A stretch of 64,000 nt of DNA from JAYPHU01 sp964611435 (GCA_964611435.1 CAZSXT010000020.1:3613-67612), one strand, 5' to 3'. Shown: positions 8,745 to 17,688, counted from the stretch's first letter. Numbers and translations: made by a program. Notes: generated from the letters alone by a model not told the origin.

Positions 8745-9611
8745 ATGTCTGACTCGAATATCGTACGAATTGCGCCCAACAACCCGGTTTTCGACCTGCC
8801 GGTTTTGGTTGGTATTGAAGAAGGCCTGTTTGAAAAAGCCGGCCTGGATGTCGCTTTCGCCGCGTCCTATGACGACCGCGAAGCCGACAATGAAAAAATG
8901 GAATATCTGTCCCGCCTCAAGGAAAGCATGTTCGAAAAGGGCGACGCGGACAACTACAACGTCTGCGAATGGGCCACCATCGACCGGATCGAGCGTGGTT
9001 CCGGTGGCGGCCACATCGCCGCGCTGCGCGCTGCTGTCGGCGCCCAGGCCATCCTGACCTTTGATGACGCCCTGCAAACCCCGCGGGACATGAAAGACGT
9101 GCCGGTCGCCGTTCAGGAATACACCGGTTCCCACTTCACCTGCATCCAAATGCTGGAAAGCGCCATCGGTTACGAGCACATCAACATTGTGCAAGGCCGT
9201 CTGCCGCAGAAGCGCTATGACGGACTGAAAAGCGGCGAATACCGCGCCGTTACGGTGATGGAACCGTTCATCAGCCTCGGCCTCAAGGAAGGCGCGCACA
9301 TCATCGCCTCGTCCTTCTATCGCGGCGGCGAAGTGATCGGCCCGAACCTGACGGTCGAACAACGTGAAACGTTCTACAATGCCGAAAACCAGGCGGTGGA
9401 TATGATCAATGCGGACTTCTACAAGTATGCGCATTATCTGACCGACCGCACCAAGGGCGCCCTGGAGCCGAACGAACTGCTCCGCGCTTTTGTTCACTAC
9501 AAGCACGTGGATTACTATGCGGAAGACCTGTTCAACCGCGCCTATGACTGGATGAAGGAACGCGACTTCACAGAAGGCCGCAGCGAGCACAACAAGATCG
9601 TGTTTGCGTAA
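8745..9611 (+). CDS. NMT1/THI5-like binding-protein fold, apparently cytosolic (no signal peptide)
   Basis: This 288-residue protein opens with IVRIAPNNPVFDLPVLVGI, then GLFEKAGLDVAFA, the hallmark opening of SsuA/NMT1 periplasmic binding proteins. It starts directly at that fold with no signal peptide or lipobox. It has its own terminator and no ABC subunits on its strand. The acidic insertion around residues 40-70 (DREADNEKMEYLSR) is not typical of importers' receptors. It could be a cytosolic ligand-binding protein, an enzyme of the HMP-synthesis THI5 type, or a decarboxylase-like relative. I cannot choose between these. Confidence 0.7.
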   Translation: MSDSNIVRIAPNNPVFDLPVLVGIEEGLFEKAGLDVAFAASYDDREADNEKMEYLSRLKESMFEKGDADNYNVCEWATIDRIERGSGGGHIAALRAAVGAQAILTFDDALQTPRDMKDVPVAVQEYTGSHFTCIQMLESAIGYEHINIVQGRLPQKRYDGLKSGEYRAVTVMEPFISLGLKEGAHIIASSFYRGGEVIGPNLTVEQRETFYNAENQAVDMINADFYKYAHYLTDRTKGALEPNELLRAFVHYKHVDYYAEDLFNRAYDWMKERDFTEGRSEHNKIVFA

Positions 9612-9631
9612 GATTAGGTTTTAAAGTTTGG

Positions 9632-9667
9632 AAAACGCGGGTGCGGCCCAGGCCGGCCCGCGTTTTT
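9632..9667 (+). terminator. Rho-independent terminator
   Basis: AAAACGCGGG (9632-9641) pairs perfectly with CCCGCGTTTT (9657-9666) around a 15-nt GC-rich loop and ends in a T run. It lies 20 bp after the stop of the binding-protein-like gene. Because the stem has A and T tracts on both sides, it could also work in the opposite direction. Confidence 0.8.
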
Positions 9668-9697
9668 CATTGGGCCTGCTTCTTCTTTCTGCGTCGC

Positions 9698-9834
9698 CCC
9701 CGAGCCTGCCTGCGCGAAGCAGGTGCTTCGCTCCGGCGGAGGCAGGTTGCGCAGCAATTCTCGGGGCCATTGATCCTCAAGCAATAGATACCCGAGACTT
9801 GGTTCCAACTGACGTTAGTCCCAACTCGGGCATG
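9698..9834. repeat. Compound palindromic intergenic repeat (multi-hairpin, REP-like)
   Basis: Outer arms CCCCGAG (9698-9704) and CTCGGGG (9760-9766) enclose CCTGCCT (9705-9711) paired with AGGCAGG (9740-9746). Inside these are two further hairpins, GCGAAGCA/TGCTTCGC (9714-9731) and TCCG/CGGA (9732-9740). A second unit follows with CCCGAG (9791-9796) and CTCGGG (9825-9830) ending in CATGACG. This nested cruciform fills the gap between two convergent genes. It looks like a dispersed alphaproteobacterial intergenic repeat. Only one copy is in this window, so dispersal is not shown here. Confidence 0.7.
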
Positions 9835-9873
9835 ACGCTGGAAAGGGGTGGGTGACGGGAAACAGGCGGGAAA

Positions 9874-10854
9874 TCACCCCACCTTAAAGATCGCGGCGGC
9901 CGTGTCACCCAGGATCATCGTTCGCTCACCGTCGGTGAGATCGGCGTCTTCCACCACCTTGAGCGGATTGGGATCGCCGATGGGGAACGGATAGTCGGAG
10001 CCTAGCATCAATTTCTCCGCGCCGACCACGGTCTTCAGGAAATTCAGCGCGTTTGGATCAAACAGCACCGTATCGAAATAGAGCCGCTTCAGCCCATCCA
10101 CCGGATCCGCATAATCGTGGCCCGGAATGTCGATATTCCGGTTCAGCCGTCCCAGCATGTAGGGCAGCGCGCCGCCGCCGTGGGACAGGATGAACGTCAT
10201 CCCCGGATACTTGATAAAATGGCCTGAATACAGAAGCCGGGAAATGGCGATGGTCGTGTCCACCCCGCGCCCAACCGCGTTCATCATGCCGAAATCGAGC
10301 AAACGCGGATCGCCGCAGCCGAACATGGGATGCAGATACAGAACCGCACCCAGGGACGAGGCCGCTTCCCAGAATGGATCAAGGTCCGGGTCGTCCAGAT
10401 TGCCGGAGTCCCCATGGGGCTGGGTGCCGATCATCGCGCCGGCGAACCCGGCGTTCAGCGCCTCTTCCAAAACCTCCGCCGCCAGCTTGCCGTTTTGCAG
10501 CGGCACGGTGGCCAGCGGCACCAGCGGGTCAATCCCTTCCGTGCCGGAGAGCAGATACTCGTTCAGGAACCGGCTCCAGGCCGCGCCTTCCTCCGGGGGA
10601 AGTTCATAGCCAAAACTGTCCATCCAGCCGCCGTTGATCTGGTGCGTGATGCACTGATGATCCATCCATTCCAGCCGCTGATCCGTATCCCGAAGCTTCG
10701 GCGAAATAGGCCTGGTCGCCTGGCCGCCGGCAAAGGCGAGCTGGTACTTGTCCCCATCCACCAGCAGTTCCACGTTGGGAAAGCGGCCGATCTCCTTTTG
10801 TAAGGCGTCGAGCATCGCCTGGGGTGTGAAATGGGCGTGGGTATCAATGATCAT
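9874..10854 (-). CDS. Amidohydrolase family 2 protein (ACMSD-like decarboxylase/hydrolase)
   Basis: This 326-residue TIM-barrel metalloenzyme resembles 2-amino-3-carboxymuconate-semialdehyde decarboxylase. The first metal-binding motif is H6-x-H8 (IDTHAHF). A histidine in LYLHPMFGCG, one in ILSHGGGALPYMLGR and the aspartate in MLGSDYPFPIGDPNP complete the site. Its ATG overlaps the stop of the molybdenum hydroxylase large subunit by 4 bp, so it is translationally coupled and probably acts on the hydroxylated product. Members decarboxylate or hydrolyse hydroxylated aromatic or ring-opened acids. Confidence 0.88.
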   Translation of the reverse strand: MIIDTHAHFTPQAMLDALQKEIGRFPNVELLVDGDKYQLAFAGGQATRPISPKLRDTDQRLEWMDHQCITHQINGGWMDSFGYELPPEEGAAWSRFLNEYLLSGTEGIDPLVPLATVPLQNGKLAAEVLEEALNAGFAGAMIGTQPHGDSGNLDDPDLDPFWEAASSLGAVLYLHPMFGCGDPRLLDFGMMNAVGRGVDTTIAISRLLYSGHFIKYPGMTFILSHGGGALPYMLGRLNRNIDIPGHDYADPVDGLKRLYFDTVLFDPNALNFLKTVVGAEKLMLGSDYPFPIGDPNPLKVVEDADLTDGERTMILGDTAAAIFKVG

Positions 10855-13253
10855 TTGTGTCGTCCTTCATGTAACAAAGCTTCGATATCGGTCATGCGCA
10901 TGGGCAGCTCTTCCAGGCTGAGACCCAGCGGATAGAGCGCGTCATTGACGGCGCTGGCCATGGCCGCCGGCGCACCGAGATAGCCGCCCTCGCCCGAGCC
11001 CTTTTGGCCGTGAGAGGTCAAAGGTGAGGGCGTGCAGTGTTCCACATCCTTCACATAGGGCACTTCGAACGTGGACGGCATGACATAGTCGACGAAAGTG
11101 CCGCTCAGGAACTGGCCGTCCTCGCCGTATGAGAATTTCTCATAGAGCGCCGCACCGATCCCGTGGGCCACGCCGCCGATGATCATGCCCCGCACGATAT
11201 CCGGATTGATCACCGTGCCGCAGTCATGGCCGATGAAATATTCGTGGACAGTCACCTTGCCGGTGCCGGGATCGATCTCGACAAACGGGATGTGCGCTTG
11301 GAAAGAGAAGCAGGGGTACAGCTGCACCCGGTTGTTTTCGTCCGGATAGTCGCCGCCGAGCGGCACTTGCATCACATGCAGCGCCTGCAGGCCCGGCTCC
11401 ATCCCGTCGGGCAGCAGGTCATAGCGCCGATGGGCGATGTTCACCAACTCGGCCCAGGTGAGTTTGCGGGATGGGTCATTGCGGTCGGAAATATCGCCGT
11501 TGTTGTATTCAAGCTGCCCGATGGGCACCTCAAGATTATGCGCCGCGATCTCATGCAGTTGCTTCTTCACCTTCTGCGCCGCTCCGTCCGCCGCACCGCC
11601 GAGCATCACCGCCATCCGGCTGGCGACTGGGCTCCGGGTCGGCAGGCCGGCCAACGTATCCGCATGGATCACCCGTATCTCGTCCGGGTCCTTTTGGAAT
11701 TCCTCACCCAGAATGGTGGCGACCAAGGTTTCATGGCCCTGGCCCGACGTGGTGGTCCCCATGGTGCCGATGATGTTGCCGGTGCTGTCGATCCGGACCT
11801 GGCAGCCTTCCATGAAAGTGCTGATCTCCAGCTTCGGATTGAGCAGGTATTCGAACATATTATTGCCGCCCGACGGCTCCAGGCACGCGCCGATGCCGAT
11901 GCCGGCCAGGTTGCCGGCGGCGCGGATTTCGTCCCGGCGCTTCACCAGGTTTTGGAAGTCGGCCAGCTCCAGGGTTTTCTCCAGCACTGTGTGATAGTCA
12001 CCGGAGTCATATTTGGTGCCCGTCGGGTTGAGATACGGAAACTCGTCATGACGGACGAAATTCCTCTGGCGCACCTCAATCCGGTGCATCTTTAAATGCC
12101 GGGCGACCTTGTCAACGGCCAGCTCGATCATAAAGTTGGTCGGGCCTTGGCCCATGCCCCGCACCGGCACCTGACCGGTCTTGTTGGTGCTGACGGAGAT
12201 CGGGTGATAGTGGACACTATTGATCTTGTAAGGCCCCACCAACGCGGCAATGGGTTTACCGAGCTGAAACGGCCCCCGGCCCGGATAAGCGCCACAATCA
12301 TCAATCGCCTTGATCTTCATGGATTTAATGACGCCGTCATTGGTAAAGGCGACATCGGTGTAGAAAATCCGGTCGGGCCCGTGGGCGTCGCCGCCCGACA
12401 TGTTGGTCAGCCGGTCCTCGATAAAGCACACCGGCACGCCGCCCAACTTTTTTGACAGATACGCCACCAGCACCGTGTGCTTGATGCCACGCTTCACACC
12501 GTAACTGCCGCCCACATCCACATCCTGATGTACCCGCACGCTGTTCAGCGGCAGACGCATGGCGTTGGCGATCTGCTCCTGATAATTGGGCATCTGGATT
12601 GACGCCCAGACCTGCAAGCTTTCCGTACCCCCGTCCCATTGGGCCATGGCGCCAAAGGTCTCGATCGGCACCGTGGATGACCGGCCCCAACGCGCCCGAA
12701 ACGACAACACATGATCGGCGGCGGCGAAGTCTTCCTCCACCGGTCCCCAGACGAAATCCTTCTCCAGCACCAGGTTGGTGCCCTGGTCCGGGTGGACCAG
12801 CGGCGCATCGGGCTTCAGCGCCTCTTCCGGATCGACCACGGGCTCCAGCGGCTCGTACACGACCTCGATCAGCTCCACCGCATCTTCGGCGGCATAGCGG
12901 TCTTCGGCGACGACGGCGGCCACCCATTCCCCGGCGTAGCGGGTCAACTGATGAGCCAACGGATACCAGCGCAGGTTAGGCACATCCGGGCCGTGATACA
13001 GCGGCGACGTATGCTCCGCCAATTCATCGCCGGTCAAAACGGTCAGAACACCGGGCGCCGCCAGCGCCGCCTCCGCATTGATGGAGAGGATTTTGGCGCG
13101 CGGATGGGGGCTCGCCAGCACCGCCACGTGCTTGGTGTCCTGCACCGCCACGTCCTGGATATATTTGCCCTTACCGGTGACGAAGCGCTTGTCTTCCTTC
13201 ACCCGGCGCTTGCGGGCCACGTAATGATAGTTGGAGCCTGGGGGCGCGCTCAT
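10851..13253 (-). CDS. Molybdenum hydroxylase large subunit (xanthine dehydrogenase / CoxL-like)
   Basis: This 800-residue molybdopterin-binding subunit hydroxylates a carbon of a (hetero)aromatic or carbonyl substrate using water. The N-terminal hammerhead domain is followed by the two Mo-binding domains. The essential catalytic glutamate is about E755 in KGSGEGGYLGAPAA. The active-site loop reads PVRGMGQGPTNFMIE, which has neither the AYxCSFR motif of true aerobic CO dehydrogenase nor AYRGAGR of form II, so CO oxidation is unlikely. ATGA overlaps couple it to the FeS subunit upstream and the amidohydrolase downstream. Confidence 0.93.
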   Translation of the reverse strand: MSAPPGSNYHYVARKRRVKEDKRFVTGKGKYIQDVAVQDTKHVAVLASPHPRAKILSINAEAALAAPGVLTVLTGDELAEHTSPLYHGPDVPNLRWYPLAHQLTRYAGEWVAAVVAEDRYAAEDAVELIEVVYEPLEPVVDPEEALKPDAPLVHPDQGTNLVLEKDFVWGPVEEDFAAADHVLSFRARWGRSSTVPIETFGAMAQWDGGTESLQVWASIQMPNYQEQIANAMRLPLNSVRVHQDVDVGGSYGVKRGIKHTVLVAYLSKKLGGVPVCFIEDRLTNMSGGDAHGPDRIFYTDVAFTNDGVIKSMKIKAIDDCGAYPGRGPFQLGKPIAALVGPYKINSVHYHPISVSTNKTGQVPVRGMGQGPTNFMIELAVDKVARHLKMHRIEVRQRNFVRHDEFPYLNPTGTKYDSGDYHTVLEKTLELADFQNLVKRRDEIRAAGNLAGIGIGACLEPSGGNNMFEYLLNPKLEISTFMEGCQVRIDSTGNIIGTMGTTTSGQGHETLVATILGEEFQKDPDEIRVIHADTLAGLPTRSPVASRMAVMLGGAADGAAQKVKKQLHEIAAHNLEVPIGQLEYNNGDISDRNDPSRKLTWAELVNIAHRRYDLLPDGMEPGLQALHVMQVPLGGDYPDENNRVQLYPCFSFQAHIPFVEIDPGTGKVTVHEYFIGHDCGTVINPDIVRGMIIGGVAHGIGAALYEKFSYGEDGQFLSGTFVDYVMPSTFEVPYVKDVEHCTPSPLTSHGQKGSGEGGYLGAPAAMASAVNDALYPLGLSLEELPMRMTDIEALLHEGRHK

Positions 13254-13735
13254 GATCCCTGCTCCTTCATCCGTTCGCCAGCGAGCCGGATCGCATCAAT
13301 AATCTGGGTATACCCCGTGCAGCGGCAGATGTTCCCGCCGATGGCCTCGCGGATATCCTCGTCGGAGGGCGACAGATTTTCCTGCAGCAGTGCGTGCGCC
13401 GACATCAGCATGCCGGGCGTGCAATAGCCGCATTGCATGCCGTGGGCGTCCCGGAATGCATCCTGAAGAAGACCGGGCTCTCCATCTTCCTGACAGAGGC
13501 CCTCCACGGTCTGGACCGTGTTACCGTCGGCCTGCACCGCCAGCATCAAACACGACCGGATCGGCTCTCCGTTCACAATCACCGTGCAGGCGCCGCAGAC
13601 GCCGTGTTCGCAACCCATATGCGTGCCGGAAAGATGCAGCTCGTCTCGCAGGAAATCCAGCAGCGTCATGCGGGGTTCCGCCACGCCAGTCGTCGCTTTG
13701 CCGTTAATGGTGAGAGAAATATCACGCCGGCTCAT
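13250..13735 (-). CDS. Molybdenum hydroxylase [2Fe-2S] subunit (CoxS-like)
   Basis: This 161-residue electron-transfer subunit has two iron-sulfur clusters. The plant-ferredoxin-type cluster uses the cysteines of GCEHGVCGACTV plus the one in SCLMLA. The second, in the helical C-terminal domain, uses CGYCTPGM and CRCTGY. It passes electrons from the Mo centre to the FAD subunit. Stop-start ATGA overlaps on both sides place it between the FAD and Mo subunits. It is cytosolic, having no Tat signal, unlike the [2Fe-2S] subunit at the right end of the window. Confidence 0.95.
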   Translation of the reverse strand: MSRRDISLTINGKATTGVAEPRMTLLDFLRDELHLSGTHMGCEHGVCGACTVIVNGEPIRSCLMLAVQADGNTVQTVEGLCQEDGEPGLLQDAFRDAHGMQCGYCTPGMLMSAHALLQENLSPSDEDIREAIGGNICRCTGYTQIIDAIRLAGERMKEQGS

Positions 13736-14616
13736 GACAGGCTCCCCCCGGCGTCGGCCACCGCATCCGCCAACGCCCGGCCGATCAGCACCCGGGCCAC
13801 CCGGCGGCGGTAATCCGCACTGCCATGCAGGTCATCCGCCGGATCCATGTGATCGCCGATCCCCGTAAGCGCTTCGTCAATCAGGTTTTCACTCAGCACA
13901 TTGCCAATGAGGTTAGCTTCCGCATCACGCAGCCGCGCCGGCGTGCCCGACACTCCGCCGACCGCAATCGCCGCCTTCTGACACACGCCGGCATCATCCA
14001 AGAGAACTTGCGCGCCGGCGGACACAACGGCGAAATCGCCATGGCGTTCTGCGACTTCGTGGAAACCCGCACCCGTGCGCCCCGCGTCACGCCAGATGGG
14101 AAAATCGATCTCCACCAGGATTTCGTCTTCGTTCCGGTCGCTCATCATCGGGCCTTGGTAAAACGAATCCGCCGCGACGGGCCGCGCAGCCGTTTGGGAA
14201 TGCAATTTAATCTCCGCCCCCAGCGCCACGGCCACCAGGGGGATTTCGGCCGCCGGATCGCCATGGGCGATGCTGCCGCCGACCGTCCCCCGGTTCCGGG
14301 TCTGGTGATGGCCGACCCAAGGCAGCGCCTTTGCCAGCAACGGCAGGTTCTCGGCAATCACGTCCGATTTCAACGCCGCTGTTTGCCGGGTCGCCGTCTT
14401 GATCCGCACCGCATCACCGCTCACATCGATCCCGGCCCAGTCCGCGATGCCGTTGATATCAATCAAAACTGATGGCCGCGCCAAACGCATGGCCAGCATG
14501 GGCACCAGGGTTTGGCCGCCAGCCAGGACCATGCCGTCATCGCCGGCCTCGCCCAGCAATTGCAGCGCATGTTCCGCCGAGGTGGCGGCGATGTGATCGA
14601 AAGGGGCGGCTTTCAT
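13732..14616 (-). CDS. Molybdenum hydroxylase FAD-binding subunit (CoxM-like)
   Basis: This 294-residue subunit carries the FAD_binding_5 motif AGGQTLVPMLAMRLA near residues 32-46 and the second FAD motif TRNRGTVGGSIAHGDPAAE. A C-terminal CO_deh_flav_C domain follows. It hands electrons to an acceptor such as NAD or quinone. It lies 24 bp downstream of the UbiD gene, so decarboxylase and hydroxylase share one transcript. The subunit order M-S-L matches the CO-dehydrogenase-like branch of the family. Confidence 0.94.
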   Translation of the reverse strand: MKAAPFDHIAATSAEHALQLLGEAGDDGMVLAGGQTLVPMLAMRLARPSVLIDINGIADWAGIDVSGDAVRIKTATRQTAALKSDVIAENLPLLAKALPWVGHHQTRNRGTVGGSIAHGDPAAEIPLVAVALGAEIKLHSQTAARPVAADSFYQGPMMSDRNEDEILVEIDFPIWRDAGRTGAGFHEVAERHGDFAVVSAGAQVLLDDAGVCQKAAIAVGGVSGTPARLRDAEANLIGNVLSENLIDEALTGIGDHMDPADDLHGSADYRRRVARVLIGRALADAVADAGGSLS

Positions 14617-14640
14617 TTGACTGACACCAAGACCGGACGA

Positions 14641-16290
14641 TTAGTCCTCGTCCCAGCCGTCCTCGACCTGACGGACCGAGGTTTCCGGCGGGAAGTCTTT
14701 GTTCTTTTGCTGACGGGTCAGGGAAACTTCACCGTTCTTTAGATAGTCGCCCTTAGCGGCGTTTTGCGCGGCGGTCTCCCAAATTTGATGCCAGTCGCCC
14801 AGGGAATAGCCGTGCCACGGGGATTCAGGACGGAGCGCCGGCAGATCAAGTTTTTCCCACAGCGCTTTGCCTTTCTCCATGAACTCCTTGGTGGGCAGCG
14901 CCAGGGGCGGCATGTCGGACTTCATCGTGGCGTCGATCAACAACGTGCTGTCTTCCTCGCCGGTATGTTCCCGCTTGGGCCCGTGGCCCTGGCCTCGGTG
15001 GGGAATGGTCTGCACGTCTTCGATCGGGTTCAGCCGGTAAGCCATGGCCCACAGGATGGCGTCCGCGCTGTCCGGATCGATATCCTCGGTCACGGCGATG
15101 GTGATCTTGCCCATATCGCCTTTGTAGAAGGCCGCGCCGTTGAGCGCGCGCCAGACTTCGGTCTTGGGCACGCCTTTCTCCATCACGATGATGGTCACCC
15201 GGAGAAGCCCGGTCAGCGGTTCGTGCAGCGCCACTTTCTTGACGCCGCGCACGTTCAATTCCTTGGTCAGGTGATTGAGAAACAGGGGCTCGTAAGCCAC
15301 CCGCTTGATCACACTGGATTCCGACGGGGTCACCTGGCTGATATAAGACGGGATCACCGCATCCTTACGCATGGTGATCGCGGTGACCTCCATGGGCATG
15401 TTGAATTCTTCCAAGGCCACGTGGCCATGGGATTCGCCGAACGGCCCTTCCGGTTCCAGCACCGTCGGATCAATCAGGCCTTCGATCACCACTTCGGATT
15501 CCGCCGGCACCATCAGGTCCACCGACTTGGCGCGGACCATGTTGATCGGCTCGCCGGCCAGGCCGCCGGCCACGTCAACTTCGTCCATGCCGATGGGCAA
15601 TTTTTGCGGGCCCATGAAGGCCACATAGGGCGGGCAGCCAAGCACGATGGCGCAGGGCATTTTCTCGCCCTTGGCCTTATATTTTTGCCAGTGGAGATAA
15701 CCGCCGGCGCCGCCGACACGGGTCGCCATCCGCACCACCAGCCGGTCCGGCGCTTTCAACCCACAACGGTAGGTGCCCATATTGTGGACGCCGGTTTCCG
15801 GATCGGCGGTGACGACATTGGTGGCCGATAGGGTCGGCGCGCTGTCGAAACCAGGGGTGGAGACGGGGATCGGCAAGACGTCCAAGCCTTTGCCTTCGCC
15901 TTGTAGATCATCCCCTTCCCAAATCACTTCGTGACAGGGCGCAGTATTCACGATCCGGGGTGGTATTGGGTTAGCGATGGCCTTTTGCCATTTCTCGGAG
16001 ATTTCATCGACCGAGGCATCCATACCGACGCAATAGACGCCCCGGTTACCGGCCATGGCGCCAACGGCCACGGGTATGTCGTACTTCCGCCCCTTGGCGT
16101 TGACGATGTTTGTGAACAGAAAGGCCTTGCGGTCGTCTTCGGCGATGCCGCCCCGGTACTGCCAGCGCACCAGGGAATGCATTTCGGAATCCTTGTCCAC
16201 CGGCGCGTCGATTTCGTACAGCAAATCGGCTTTTCGAAGCGCATCCAGATGCTGGTGCATGTCGCGATATTTATGACTGGTCGTACTCAA
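14641..16290 (-). CDS. UbiD-family prenylated-FMN decarboxylase
   Basis: This 549-residue protein matches UbiD (de)carboxylases, which act reversibly on aromatic, heteroaromatic or acrylic acids using prenylated FMN. The central motif LEPEGPFGESHGHVA corresponds to the family's PFGE signature. The start is TTG at 16290: a purine-rich GGAGGGCAGGGG precedes it, and the next ATG (codon 11) lacks a ribosome-binding site. No UbiX prenyltransferase gene lies in the window, so the cofactor must come from elsewhere. Position directly before the molybdenum hydroxylase genes points to a shared aromatic or heteroaromatic acid pathway. Confidence 0.92.
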   Translation of the reverse strand: MSTTSHKYRDMHQHLDALRKADLLYEIDAPVDKDSEMHSLVRWQYRGGIAEDDRKAFLFTNIVNAKGRKYDIPVAVGAMAGNRGVYCVGMDASVDEISEKWQKAIANPIPPRIVNTAPCHEVIWEGDDLQGEGKGLDVLPIPVSTPGFDSAPTLSATNVVTADPETGVHNMGTYRCGLKAPDRLVVRMATRVGGAGGYLHWQKYKAKGEKMPCAIVLGCPPYVAFMGPQKLPIGMDEVDVAGGLAGEPINMVRAKSVDLMVPAESEVVIEGLIDPTVLEPEGPFGESHGHVALEEFNMPMEVTAITMRKDAVIPSYISQVTPSESSVIKRVAYEPLFLNHLTKELNVRGVKKVALHEPLTGLLRVTIIVMEKGVPKTEVWRALNGAAFYKGDMGKITIAVTEDIDPDSADAILWAMAYRLNPIEDVQTIPHRGQGHGPKREHTGEEDSTLLIDATMKSDMPPLALPTKEFMEKGKALWEKLDLPALRPESPWHGYSLGDWHQIWETAAQNAAKGDYLKNGEVSLTRQQKNKDFPPETSVRQVEDGWDED

Positions 16291-16390
16291 GACCCCTGCC
16301 CTCCCCAGGCTCTATTGCGGCTGTTTCGCCTAATATGCCCGAGCACATCGGCTTGTTCCAGGCATGAATCCCGGACAATTCTCGCCGGGG

Positions 16391-17446
16391 TTATTCCTTG
16401 TCGAACCCATAGAGCGCGCGGGCATTGTCGTCGAGAATCTTGTCGATCGCGCCCACGGAAATTTCGCCGTTCTCCTTCAGTTTGCGCAGCGCCTCGATCT
16501 CGGTCGAGGTGTCGTGATGGCCGTAATCCGTGCCGACGACGAGGTTATCCTCGCCGGCGGAGGCAATCACATAAGGTAAATCGTCAGTCACTTGGCACGC
16601 CACATAGACATTGTTGTCGGCCAGGATCGACGGGCCGAATTCCTTACCCTTCTTCTTGAACCGCAGCTTCAGGTCATTGAGCACATATGGAATCCACTGC
16701 GCGCTCACCTCGATAAAGCCCCAGCGAACCTTCGGGAATTTCTCCGACAGCCCTTCGAGAATAAGCGAATGTACGGTGCCGACGACCGGCAGTTTGAACT
16801 TTGAAAAGCCTGCTTCATCCAAGAACGTGTCGTGGACATCGTAGGAGCCATTGCCGGCGTGATGACAAATGGCCAGATCAAACTCCTCCGCCAATTCAAA
16901 CAAAGGATAGAAATAGGGATCGACCAACCGTTTTCCATTTTCCAACCCCCGCATAAAAATCCCACAGGCGCCATTTTCCTTGGCGAATTGGATTTCTTCG
17001 CGCAGGCCTTCCATACTCATCAGCGGCAGAACCGCGACCCAGCGCAACCGGCCCTTGCCGTGTTTCCAAATCTCGGCGAGCCAACGGTTATAAGACCGGG
17101 TCATGGCCCGCTCCACTGCCGCCTTCTTAGTCAGCGGGCGCAGGAACAGGGTCGGATAGAGAACCTGAACATCAATCCCCAACTCGTCCATATGATCGAG
17201 TCGTTCTTCGATATCGGCCATCTCCCGCGCGGTTTGAGTGGTGTTGTAGCCCAGATTCTGATCCCGGGAATGCACCCGGTTGTCAATCAGCCAATATTCT
17301 TTCATCTCCTTGCCGTGGAGTCCCACATCCGTGTAACCCGATGTTTGATTTACCAGGCGCGGTCGCAACGCCTCTTCCCCGGCTTCCATGAATTCCCAGG
17401 TGCGGGGGGATTCGATCACATGTGCATCTGAATCGATGGAGCCCAT
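16391..17446 (-). CDS. Amidohydrolase family 2 protein
   Basis: This 351-residue TIM-barrel protein of the amidohydrolase-2 family opens with GSIDSDAHVIESPRTWEFM, where the usual HxH is D-x-H, a common variant. Other metal-site candidates are CHHAGNGSYDVHD and VVGTDYGHHDTS. RBS AGGGAGA precedes the ATG at 17446. It is separated by 100 bp from the downstream UbiD gene and is probably the first gene of that operon. It is quite different from the ACMSD-like protein at the other end of the operon, so the two likely catalyse different steps. Confidence 0.87.
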   Translation of the reverse strand: MGSIDSDAHVIESPRTWEFMEAGEEALRPRLVNQTSGYTDVGLHGKEMKEYWLIDNRVHSRDQNLGYNTTQTAREMADIEERLDHMDELGIDVQVLYPTLFLRPLTKKAAVERAMTRSYNRWLAEIWKHGKGRLRWVAVLPLMSMEGLREEIQFAKENGACGIFMRGLENGKRLVDPYFYPLFELAEEFDLAICHHAGNGSYDVHDTFLDEAGFSKFKLPVVGTVHSLILEGLSEKFPKVRWGFIEVSAQWIPYVLNDLKLRFKKKGKEFGPSILADNNVYVACQVTDDLPYVIASAGEDNLVVGTDYGHHDTSTEIEALRKLKENGEISVGAIDKILDDNARALYGFDKE

Positions 17447-17554
17447 TTGGCTGTCTCCCTGTTTTTCTTCGCCGATTGTTGCCGGCCGGTTGATTTGCGA
17501 AAACTGTAATCAACGGCTGATGCTGCGTAAAGCACACCGCACCAGTCTTGTTCA

Positions 17555-17688
17555 TTGTCTTGTTTCTTGTCNNNNNNNNNNNNNNNNNNNNNNNNNNNNN
17601 NNNNNNNNNNNNNNNNNNNNNNNNNNNNNNNNNNNNNNNNNNNNNNNNNNNNNNNNNNNNNNNNNNNNNNNTTGTCTTGTTTCTTGTC
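17555..17688. repeat. Assembly gap (100 N) flanked by an identical 17-mer
   Basis: Positions 17572-17671 are exactly 100 N, the usual placeholder for a gap of unknown size. TTGTCTTGTTTCTTGTC occurs immediately on both sides (17555-17571 and 17672-17688), and the right flank continues as a T/C/G-rich repetitive stretch to about 17740. A tandem low-complexity repeat probably broke the assembly, or the two contig ends overlap and the true gap is zero. The whole 17447-17766 interval (320 bp) otherwise holds no gene. Confidence 0.9.

Noticed and set aside
10851..14616. Calling the three-subunit enzyme an aerobic CO dehydrogenase (CoxMSL)
   Set aside because: The gene order fits, but the large subunit lacks the AYxCSFR active-site loop, and form II's AYRGAGR is also absent. 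Only the general family is supported.
4696..16290. A hydroxymethylfurfural/furoate (hmf) gene cluster
   Set aside because: GMC oxidase, UbiD and Mo hydroxylase are present, but a furoyl-CoA synthetase and thioesterase are not, and unrelated transporter operons separate the GMC gene from the rest.
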